Under the pieces are notes generated by a model. It was given only the letters and a program-made list of their open reading frames with translations, had not been told where the DNA came from and did no database searches. Below are positions 1 to 5,395 of a stretch of 7,730 nucleotides of DNA, piece after piece (within the stretch, counting starts at the first letter, position 1; each line of letters begins with the position of its first letter). Both the position numbers and the translations under genes were made by a program. The DNA is from an uncultured Methanobrevibacter sp. (GTDB lineage Archaea; Methanobacteriota; Methanobacteria; Methanobacteriales; Methanobacteriaceae). The DNA lies in NCBI GenBank assembly GCA_902795935.1, contig CADBMS010000141.1, positions 1-7,730 of the forward strand. Reading direction: 5' to 3'.

Positions 1-146
1 AAGTGTAATAAAAAGACTATTCCAAGGAACAAACCACAGCAGAAGCCTAAAACTATCAAATAAGGAAACAAAACTCAAAAACACAAGCTACAACATATAC
101 CAAACAACACAAAAATAAAAAAATAGGATTTCTACAAAGCCCAAAA
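1..146. other. A/C-rich region with no firm gene; possible tail of a plus-strand gene
   Basis: The first 120 bases are about 57% A and 21% C but only about 12% T and 9% G on the plus strand, unlike any other stretch here. One plus-strand frame is open from the window edge to a TAA at 116-118 (38 codons, rich in Lys, Asn, Ser and Thr). Another is open to a TAA at 61-63. Every stop codon begins with T, so open frames are expected by chance in T-poor DNA and neither is convincing coding. If the longer one is real, it is the end of a gene converging on the geranylgeranyl reductase gene. I recognise no protein family in either frame. Confidence 0.3.
110..125 (-). terminator. Oligo-T terminator of the ferredoxin-reductase operon
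   Basis: On the minus strand the sequence 22 bases beyond the reductase stop codon reads A-T7-A-T5-G. Archaeal RNA polymerase commonly terminates at such oligo-T tracts without a hairpin. The T7-A-T(n) layout resembles the tract after purA. The position fits; function is inferred. Confidence 0.5.
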
Positions 147-1346
147 TTAAAATAATTTTCCTAATTTAAGTAATGCTGCAGGAGATACTTTAATTAATTG
201 TTTAACTAATTCACTTGCACTAACTTTTTCAAAATCTAAATCTTTAAATGCAACTGCAATATTATTTAATTCATCATCACTTAAATTCATTAGGTAATCT
301 TTAACTTTTAAATATTTATTCATGGATTTTCCCATTTCTTTACGGCAAATTTCATCATATTTTTTCAATTTTTTATTAGAACAGTCTTTTTCAATAATAG
401 CTTCTGCTGCAACTTTTCCTGCTAACATCCCCCCAGTCATTCCACTTATGATTCCTCCGCCTGTTAAAGGATTAACCTGACCTGCTGCATCTCCAACAAC
501 TAATAAATTATCAGCATACATTTTTTTAGGCAAACCTCCTACTGGATCTCCACCTACATTTAATTCAACAGGTTGTGCATTTTTTGTTGATGGACAAACT
601 TTAATGAAATCTAATAAATATTCTAATGCTGTTTTATCAGTTATGGTGTTTAATATTCCTAAACCTACATTAGCAATATCATCTCCTTTAGGAAAAATCC
701 ATGCATATCCTCCAGGAGCTACACTACCAAAATAAAATTCAATAGCATTGTTATCTTCCATTTCAACACCAACCATTTCAAACTGAACTGCAGATTCCAT
801 ATCTTTTGCTTTGGGTGCTGTTTTTAATCCAGCCCATCTTGCAACTTTAGTTTCAGGACCATCAGCAGCAATTACAATACTTGCTTGTATTTGATATTTT
901 TTACCAAAAGATTCAACATCAACTAAATAACCATTGTCATTTTTTTGCATTCCTGTAGCTAAAGTTTTAATTAAAATTTTTGTTCCTTCACGTGCTGCAT
1001 CCATAGCCATATGTTTATCAAACACTTTACGTTCCAATATACATCCTGCTTCAGGTAAGTTTACTTTATCTGATGTTAACCAAACATCAGTACTATCTGG
1101 TGCAATTAACCTAACACCATCTAATTGTCGAGCAACCCATCTAGGATTTAATTTAATTCCTAAAGACTCTAAACCTTTATCTGATACTCCTTCTGCACAT
1201 CTTTTAGGAGCACCTATCTCTGATTTTCTATCAATTAGTATAACCTCAGCACCATTTTTAGATGCATGTTTAGCAGCTGAAGAACCAGCAGGACCTGCCC
1301 CTATTACTAATACATCAGTTTTAATTAAATCAGCTTCAAATATCAT
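147..1346 (-). CDS. Digeranylgeranylglycerophospholipid reductase (geranylgeranyl reductase family flavoprotein)
   Basis: This 399-residue FAD enzyme hydrogenates the geranylgeranyl double bonds of archaeal ether lipids to give saturated phytanyl (archaeol) chains at the cytoplasmic membrane. Visible motifs are the dinucleotide-binding GAGPAG at residues 16-21, an acidic end of the second strand (IDR at 38-40), the family's Cys50 in a KRCAEG context, ADG at 161-163, PGGYAWIFP at 211-219, and the second FAD motif GDAAGQVNPLTGGG at 285-298. Length and motif order match the family. The ATG at 1344-1346 is preceded by AAGGTG at good spacing. The gene lies nine bases after the stop of a small ferredoxin gene, its probable electron donor: in Methanosarcina acetivorans the homologous reductase needs a ferredoxin from the adjacent gene for full saturation. 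Methanobacteriales can carry paralogues, so exact substrate preference is uncertain; the family call is firm. Confidence 0.93.
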   Translation of the reverse strand: MIFEADLIKTDVLVIGAGPAGSSAAKHASKNGAEVILIDRKSEIGAPKRCAEGVSDKGLESLGIKLNPRWVARQLDGVRLIAPDSTDVWLTSDKVNLPEAGCILERKVFDKHMAMDAAREGTKILIKTLATGMQKNDNGYLVDVESFGKKYQIQASIVIAADGPETKVARWAGLKTAPKAKDMESAVQFEMVGVEMEDNNAIEFYFGSVAPGGYAWIFPKGDDIANVGLGILNTITDKTALEYLLDFIKVCPSTKNAQPVELNVGGDPVGGLPKKMYADNLLVVGDAAGQVNPLTGGGIISGMTGGMLAGKVAAEAIIEKDCSNKKLKKYDEICRKEMGKSMNKYLKVKDYLMNLSDDELNNIAVAFKDLDFEKVSASELVKQLIKVSPAALLKLGKLF

Positions 1347-1355
1347 TTTAACACC

Positions 1356-1520
1356 TTATTCATGTTTTAATGCGTTCACTGGACAAGAATTAACACATAA
1401 ATTACATTCTTTACAATTTTCTTCATTGAAATTTAAACTTAATTCACGAACTTCAATTAAATTTCTGGGACATAAACCAGCACATTCTCCACAAAACATA
1501 CACCATTCACTTACAATCAT
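1356..1520 (-). CDS. Small 2[4Fe-4S] ferredoxin, partner of geranylgeranyl reductase
   Basis: A 54-residue protein that begins MIVSEWCMFCGECAGLCP and ends in KHE. It has two complete CxxCxxCxxxCP motifs: Cys7, 10, 13, 17 and Cys36, 39, 42, 46. This is the classic bacterial-type two-cluster ferredoxin fold, here almost nothing but cluster ligands and the linking strand. The ATG at 1518-1520 is preceded by GGGAGAT (minus strand, 1530-1524) at normal spacing, and an in-frame TAA lies just upstream, so the gene cannot extend further. The stop is nine bases before the reductase start, so the two are almost certainly co-transcribed and translated together. The likely role is one-electron delivery to the reductase flavin for lipid hydrogenation. 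It is easily missed because it is so short. Cluster assignment is read from sequence; partnership is inferred from adjacency and the Methanosarcina precedent. Confidence 0.9.
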   Translation of the reverse strand: MIVSEWCMFCGECAGLCPRNLIEVRELSLNFNEENCKECNLCVNSCPVNALKHE

Positions 1521-1556
1521 ATTATCTCCCTTTTAACATAATGAGTTTTTTAATTA

Positions 1557-1570
1557 CTATATTATTATAC
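1557..1570 (-). promoter_or_regulatory. Candidate TATA box for the ferredoxin-reductase operon
   Basis: The minus strand reads GTATAATAATATAG, centred about 43 bases before the ferredoxin ATG. Transcription starting about 26 bases downstream would begin near 1537, just ahead of the ribosome binding site, giving a short leader. No clear purine-rich BRE precedes it and other TATA-like strings lie nearby, so this is a weak call. Confidence 0.27.
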
Positions 1571-1689
1571 ATTAGTATTTGTATTAATAAAAATTTAATT
1601 AATTAAAACTTAAAAGAATAAATAATATATATTTTATTTAACTTAAATAATTTAAATCTTTTCTTATAAATTTTTATTATATAATTAAG

Positions 1690-1770
1690 TTTTTTTTTGA
1701 TTAGAGTTTTATTTAATATGCATATTATTTAAATAATATTTTAAAAACTATAATGATATTCAAAAAAAAA
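1690..1770. repeat. Inverted repeat enclosing two overlapping palindromes
   Basis: The outer arms are T9GA at 1690-1700 and its exact reverse complement TCA9 at 1760-1770. Inside are the perfect palindromes TAATATGCATATTA (1714-1727) and ATATTATTTAAATAATAT (1722-1739), which share six bases. These could be a dimeric regulator's operator, but base composition is so biased that some palindromes are expected by chance. Presence is certain; function is unknown. Confidence 0.5.
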
Positions 1771-2000
1771 TCAATTGTATTTAATAATAAAACAAAAATT
1801 ATATATTCCTCTAAAAAACATTTAATTTAAATATAAATCATTATTTTTTAAATATTTGCTGATTTTATTTGATATAAACTGAATTTACTATAATCAAAAG
1901 TTAAAAGAAATTTTTAAAAATATTTTAGAATAATGATAAATAATTATTACAAAACTTGAAATTCATAAAAATTTTGATAATGTATTTCACTACTTAATAA

Positions 2001-2010
2001 ACCTTATATT
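2001..2010 (+). promoter_or_regulatory. Candidate TATA box for dapL
   Basis: CTTATATTATTG begins at 2003, preceded by an A-rich AATAAAC that could act as the BRE. Initiation about 26 bases downstream would fall near 2032, leaving a leader of about 24 bases that covers part of the (ATT)5 run and the ribosome binding site. The TTATATTATT core is identical to that of the purA candidate box. Confidence 0.4.
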
Positions 2011-2042
2011 ATTGAATAAATAGAATTATTATTATTATTTTT

Positions 2043-2047
2043 GAGGT
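2043..2047 (+). promoter_or_regulatory. Ribosome binding site that fixes the dapL start
   Basis: GAGGT ends eight bases before the ATG at 2056. A TTG at 2041 is in frame and would add five residues, but it overlaps this site and has no site of its own, so the ATG is preferred. Confidence 0.75.
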
Positions 2048-2055
2048 TTAATAAT

Positions 2056-3312
2056 ATGAAAAGTTATATTCAAAATCTCTTTGCTGAACGCATTGGAGGA
2101 TCAAGTTTTGGTAAAGATGATGTCATTTACAAATTTGAAAAGATAAAAAGAGCCAAATTAGCTGCTAAAAAAGCACATCCCGATATAGAGTTAATTGATA
2201 TGGGAGTTGGTGAACCTGATGAAATGGCAGATAAATCTGTTATTAATGTTTTAACTAAATCTGCTAAAGAACATATAAATCGTGGATATTCAGATAATGG
2301 TATTGATGAATTAAAAGAAGAAATACCTAAATATATGGAAAAAGTATTTGATGTTAAAGATTTAGATCCTAATAAAGAAATATTACATTCTATTGGTTCT
2401 AAACCAGCTTTAGCATATATGCCCTCTGTATTTATAAATCCTGGTGACATTACATTAATGACAGTTCCAGGATATCCCGTTCTTGGAACTCATACTGAAT
2501 GGTATGGAGGTAATGTTGTTAATTTAAAATTATTAGAAGAGAATAATTTTTTACCTAATTTGGATGATATTCCTAAAGATGTATTAAAAAAAGCTAAATT
2601 ATTTTGTATGAATTATCCTAATAATCCTACTGGTGCTCAGGCTACTACTAAGTTTTATAAGGAAGTAATTGATTTTGCGCATGAAAATGAATTAATTATT
2701 ATTCAAGATGCTGCATATGCTGCATTAACTTATGGAAATAAACCATTATCATTTTTATCTATAAAAGGTGCTAAAGAAGTTGGTGTTGAAATTCATAGTT
2801 TTTCTAAAGCATATAATATGACTGGTTGGAGATTAGCATTTGTTGCAGGAAATGAATTAGTTATTAGTGGTTTTGCATCTGTTAAAGATAACTTTGATAG
2901 TGGACAATTCATACCAATTCAAAAAGCAGGTATTCATTGTTTGCAACATCCAGAAATTACTGAATTAACTCGTGCAAAATATGAACGTCGTTTAAATAAA
3001 ATGGTTAATTTATTAAACGAAGCGGGTTTTGATGCTAAAATGCCTGGTGGAACATTTTATTTATATGTAAAAATACCTAAAATGACTAATGATGGTGTTG
3101 AGTTTAATAATGCAGAAGACTTTTCACAGTATTTGATTAAAGAACAATTAATTTCTACAGTACCATGGGATGATGTTGGAAACTATATTCGTTTAGCTGC
3201 TTGTTTTGAAGCATTTTCGGATAATAAATGTACTGAAATTTCAATTGAAGAAGAAGATCGTATTTTAGAAGAAATTAAAAATAGATTAACTAAATTGGAG
3301 TTAATATTTTAA
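2056..3312 (+). CDS. dapL: LL-diaminopimelate aminotransferase
   Basis: A 418-residue, PLP-dependent class I/II aminotransferase that converts tetrahydrodipicolinate plus glutamate directly to LL-2,6-diaminopimelate. It thereby bypasses the succinylase, acetylase and dehydrogenase routes to lysine. Visible features are DMGVGEPDE at residues 48-56, GYSDNGIDELKEEI at 77-90, PGYPVLGTHTEWYGG at 138-152, NYPNNPTG at 186-193, QDAAYA at 217-222 (Asp218 for the PLP ring nitrogen), SFSKAYNMTGWR at 248-259 with the Schiff-base Lys251, and the carboxylate-binding Arg379 in NYIRLA. Length is normal for DapL. Methanobacteriales are known to use this route; their cells have pseudomurein walls, so the product mainly feeds lysine. 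The gene has its own promoter and T-rich terminator and appears monocistronic. Another aspartate/alanine-type aminotransferase is possible, but the motif set fits DapL best. Confidence 0.87.
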   Translation: MKSYIQNLFAERIGGSSFGKDDVIYKFEKIKRAKLAAKKAHPDIELIDMGVGEPDEMADKSVINVLTKSAKEHINRGYSDNGIDELKEEIPKYMEKVFDVKDLDPNKEILHSIGSKPALAYMPSVFINPGDITLMTVPGYPVLGTHTEWYGGNVVNLKLLEENNFLPNLDDIPKDVLKKAKLFCMNYPNNPTGAQATTKFYKEVIDFAHENELIIIQDAAYAALTYGNKPLSFLSIKGAKEVGVEIHSFSKAYNMTGWRLAFVAGNELVISGFASVKDNFDSGQFIPIQKAGIHCLQHPEITELTRAKYERRLNKMVNLLNEAGFDAKMPGGTFYLYVKIPKMTNDGVEFNNAEDFSQYLIKEQLISTVPWDDVGNYIRLAACFEAFSDNKCTEISIEEEDRILEEIKNRLTKLELIF

Positions 3313-3329
3313 ATAAAATATTTTAAATA
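3303..3329. repeat. Tandem 13-base direct repeat across the dapL stop codon
   Basis: AATATTTTAAATA occurs at 3303-3315 and again at 3317-3329, separated by one base. The first copy contains the dapL stop codon TAA (3310-3312). It may be slippage-generated low complexity or part of the 3' processing and termination region. No function is established. Confidence 0.5.
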
Positions 3330-3338
3330 TTATTATTA

Positions 3339-3356
3339 ATTTATTTATTTTTTATA
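3339..3356 (+). terminator. T-rich terminator of dapL
   Basis: A run of T-rich sequence with a T6 core at 3348-3353 begins 27 bases after the dapL stop codon. This fits archaeal oligo-T termination. There is no GC-rich stem. Confidence 0.45.
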
Positions 3357-3500
3357 TCTATTAAATTCAAAAAAGAGTTTAATATAATTTATTATATATA
3401 GAAATGAATATTCATAACCTAAAAAATAAGAAATACCATAATTTGAATGATATAATGGGTAGTGTTTTATATTAATTATAATAAAAATAAAATAGGTTAA

Positions 3501-3513
3501 AAAGATTTATATT
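3501..3513 (+). promoter_or_regulatory. TATA box and BRE for purA
   Basis: TTTATATTATTC begins at 3506 and is preceded by a purine-rich AAAAAG, a good match to an archaeal BRE plus TATA pair. The predicted start near 3535 lies in or just after a T7 run (3531-3537) and gives a leader of about 50 bases. A7-TAATA-T7 at 3519-3537 forms an AT hairpin-capable sequence at the predicted initiation point. Confidence 0.5.
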
Positions 3514-3585
3514 ATTCTAAAAAAATAATATTTTTTTAAGTTTTTAAATAATATGTTTGACATTGATTTAAGGAGAATAAAATAA

Positions 3586-4608
3586 ATGACATGCAGTATT
3601 CTAGTTGGAGGTGGATGGGGTGACGAAGGTAAAGGTAAATGTATAACTTACCTTTGTGATAATGACAAGCCAGATATTATTGCTAGAGCAGGTGTTGGTC
3701 CTAATGCAGGACATTCTGTTGAATTTAATGGTGAAAAATATGGTTTAAGATTAACTCCTTCAGGTTTTATGAATAAAAATTCAAAATTATTGATTGGTGC
3801 CGGCGTATTAGTAGATTTTGATGTTTTTATGCATGAAATGAATTATTTAAGTAAGTATAATATTAAAGAAAGAACTTTTATAGATTATAGATGTGCTATT
3901 ATTAATGAAGATCATAAAAATCGTGATAAATGTTCAGAACATTTATTTAAAAAAATAGGCAGTACTGGTACTGGTTGTGGTCCTGCTAATTCAGATAGGG
4001 TTTTAAGAACTATTAAATATGCAAAGGACTATGAAAAATTTGAATCATTTCAAACTGATGTTCCTTTAGAGATTAATACTGCTTTAGATGAAAATGAAGA
4101 TGTTTTTATTGAAGGTTCTCAAGGTTATGGATTATCATTATATTATGGAACTTATCCATTTGTAACAAGTAAAGATACTACTGCAAGTACTGCTGCTGCG
4201 GATGTTGGTGTTGGACCAACAAGAATTGATGAAGTTATTGCAGTTTTTAAATCTTATATTACTCGTGTTGGTGAAGGGCCATTTCCTACAGAAATTACAC
4301 AAGAGGAAGCCGAAAATAGGGGAATAGAAGAATATGGTACTGTTACAGGTAGACGAAGAAGAATAGGTTTGTTTGATATGCAATTAGCTAAAGAATCTTG
4401 TATGATTAATGGTGCTACTCAAATGGCAATAACTTGTGTAGATAGATTATATGCTGATTGTGAAAGGGTTCAAAAATATTCAGACTTAAGTTTTGATGCA
4501 AAACAATTTATTGAAGATATTCAAAGTGAAGTTGGAGTACCAATTACTATTATTTCTACAGGACCTGATTTAAAGGATACTATTGATTTGAGAAAAGAAT
4601 TACTTTAA
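3586..4608 (+). CDS. purA: Adenylosuccinate synthetase
   Basis: A 340-residue enzyme that joins IMP and aspartate with GTP hydrolysis to make adenylosuccinate, the first committed step to AMP, in the cytoplasm. Visible motifs are GGGWGDEGKGK at residues 8-18 with the catalytic base Asp13, GPNAGHSV at 38-45 with His43, the IMP-binding STGTGCGPA at 126-134, EGSQGYGLSL at 176-185 followed by TSKDTTAS at 194-201, TGRRRRIGLFD at 254-264, and STGP at 324-327 near the guanine-binding end. It is about 90 residues shorter than the E. coli enzyme, which is normal for archaeal PurA; all the motifs are kept, so this is not a truncation. The ATG is preceded by AAGGAGA with a ten-base gap. The gene stands alone behind its own TATA box and converges on thiD with only 13 bases between stops. 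Confidence 0.95.
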   Translation: MTCSILVGGGWGDEGKGKCITYLCDNDKPDIIARAGVGPNAGHSVEFNGEKYGLRLTPSGFMNKNSKLLIGAGVLVDFDVFMHEMNYLSKYNIKERTFIDYRCAIINEDHKNRDKCSEHLFKKIGSTGTGCGPANSDRVLRTIKYAKDYEKFESFQTDVPLEINTALDENEDVFIEGSQGYGLSLYYGTYPFVTSKDTTASTAAADVGVGPTRIDEVIAVFKSYITRVGEGPFPTEITQEEAENRGIEEYGTVTGRRRRIGLFDMQLAKESCMINGATQMAITCVDRLYADCERVQKYSDLSFDAKQFIEDIQSEVGVPITIISTGPDLKDTIDLRKELL

Positions 4609-4616
4609 ATCAACTA

Positions 4617-4628
4617 TTTTTTTATTTT
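4617..4628 (+). terminator. Oligo-T terminator of purA
   Basis: T7-A-T4 begins eight bases after the purA stop codon and overlaps the last codons of the convergent thiD gene. On the minus strand no comparable T-run is visible just after thiD, so thiD transcripts may run into the antisense of purA. Confidence 0.5.
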
Positions 4629-5380
4629 ATATTCCAAAATTGATCTAAAGTACCATAATGCCCATATTTTATACTTTTTTTTATAAATTCATCTGATTTC
4701 TTTATTGAATTAAATAAATTATTTCCTAAACATAAATAAGATGTTACTGCAGCTGAAAATGAACAACCGCTACCATGAGTATTATTAGTTTCAATTAGTT
4801 CTCCATTCATGACTGAAATTTTACCATTATATAGTATATTATTTCCATCAAGATGACCTCCGGTTATAACAACATCACATAATTTGCCTATTTTTTCTGC
4901 AGCAACAATTGCATCATGTTTATCATTAATATTTATATTAGATAATATTTCTGCTTCATATACATTTGGTGTAACTAATAATGCTTTTTTAAGAAGTTTT
5001 TTTTTCATAGCTATAACCATATTATTTTCAGATAAAGTGTCTCCTGAACCCGCAACCATAACTGGATCAACAATTAACTTTAAGTCATATTCTTTAATTT
5101 TTTTCGAAACTACATTTACAATATCTTCTGAATATAACATTCCAGTTTTACAATATTCTACTGGTAAATCTTCTAAAATTAAGTCTATTTTCTCTTCAAT
5201 AAAATCCGTAGGTACTTTTAACACATTTGCAACTCTTTGAACATTTTGTGCAGTTAAAGTGGTTATAACACTTGCACCATATAATCCTAAAGATTGAAAA
5301 GTTTTCATATCTGCAAGAATACCTGCACCACCAGAAGGATCAAAGCCAGCAATAGTTAATGCAACTAATTTAGTTTTAAT
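4622..5380 (-). CDS. thiD: Hydroxymethylpyrimidine / phosphomethylpyrimidine kinase, apparent AUU start
   Basis: A 252-residue ribokinase-fold kinase that phosphorylates hydroxymethylpyrimidine and its monophosphate to the pyrophosphate used for thiamine synthesis. Visible motifs are AGFDPSGGAGI at residues 11-21 (substrate site), TALTAQN-like TLTAQN at 41-46, DPVM at 105-108, TPN.YEAEIL at 138-146, TGGHLDG at 173-179, and THGSGCSFSA at 201-210 with Cys206 in the anion-hole position. The first in-frame ATG (5308) would remove residues 1-24, including AGFDPSGGAG, so it cannot be the true start. No ATG, GTG or TTG lies between the in-frame cofC stop (5398-5396) and that motif. ATT at 5380-5378 follows GGAGGT by six bases and gives a family-like start, MKTKLVALTIAGFDPSGG. 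Archaeal ThiD is often fused to ThiN; no such domain is present here. It is the last gene of the proS operon. Confidence 0.85.
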   Translation of the reverse strand: MKTKLVALTIAGFDPSGGAGILADMKTFQSLGLYGASVITTLTAQNVQRVANVLKVPTDFIEEKIDLILEDLPVEYCKTGMLYSEDIVNVVSKKIKEYDLKLIVDPVMVAGSGDTLSENNMVIAMKKKLLKKALLVTPNVYEAEILSNININDKHDAIVAAEKIGKLCDVVITGGHLDGNNILYNGKISVMNGELIETNNTHGSGCSFSAAVTSYLCLGNNLFNSIKKSDEFIKKSIKYGHYGTLDQFWNIK

Positions 5381-5386
5381 AGATGA

Positions 5387-5392
5387 ACCTCC
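5387..5392 (-). promoter_or_regulatory. Perfect ribosome binding site ahead of thiD
   Basis: GGAGGT on the minus strand is an exact match to the archaeal anti-Shine-Dalgarno and is the strongest such site in the window. It sits six bases before the ATT at 5380 and overlaps an out-of-frame ATG at 5394. A strong site would help compensate for a weak start codon. Confidence 0.8.
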
Positions 5393-5395
5393 ATT

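Larger units (their letters stand above)
1521..2055. other. 535-base divergent spacer, extremely AT-rich
   Basis: No gene is supported here. Short open frames exist, for example an ATG at 1753 giving 25 residues, but they lack ribosome binding sites. The spacer separates the divergent ferredoxin and dapL genes and must hold both promoters. It also contains an outer inverted repeat (1690-1700 and 1760-1770) enclosing two overlapping perfect palindromes (1714-1727 and 1722-1739), another 14-base palindrome at 1594-1607, and an (ATT)5 run at 2025-2039. There is no GC-rich island of the kind expected for a tRNA or other structured RNA in such AT-rich DNA. Confidence 0.7.

Noticed and set aside
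934..1536. Plus-strand open frame of 200 codons antisense to the reductase and ferredoxin genes
   Set aside because: It is the mirror of two well-supported genes, shows no family resemblance and has no ribosome binding site. Long antisense frames are common opposite A/T-wobble genes.
1594..1607. Palindrome TTTAATTAATTAAA as an operator near the ferredoxin promoter
   Set aside because: It is low-complexity AT sequence where such palindromes are frequent, and nothing else singles it out.
1753..1830. Possible 25-codon gene in the divergent spacer
   Set aside because: No ribosome binding site; the Lys/Ile/Asn content is what random AT-rich DNA gives.
1947..1961. Possible replication origin box (TTACAAAACTTGAAA resembles a methanogen mini-ORB)
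   Set aside because: It is a single imperfect copy with two extra bases relative to the remembered consensus, with no repeated boxes and no cdc6 gene nearby.
2127..2450. Minus-strand open frame inside dapL
   Set aside because: Antisense shadow of a clear aminotransferase, with no recognisable motif.
3404..3475. Possible 23-codon leader peptide upstream of purA, starting in the palindrome ATGAATATTCAT
   Set aside because: It has no ribosome binding site, lies upstream of the predicted purA transcription start, and its composition is that of the spacer.
4138..4383. Minus-strand open frame inside purA
   Set aside because: Ser/Thr/Cys-rich low-complexity translation typical of an antisense shadow of purA.
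4884..5240. Plus-strand open frame inside thiD
   Set aside because: Antisense shadow of a gene with all family motifs; no ribosome binding site.
4622..5308. thiD starting at the first in-frame ATG (5308)
   Set aside because: This would remove the glycine-rich substrate-binding N-terminus, which is intact and in frame upstream, and it ignores the perfect GGAGGT at 5392-5387.
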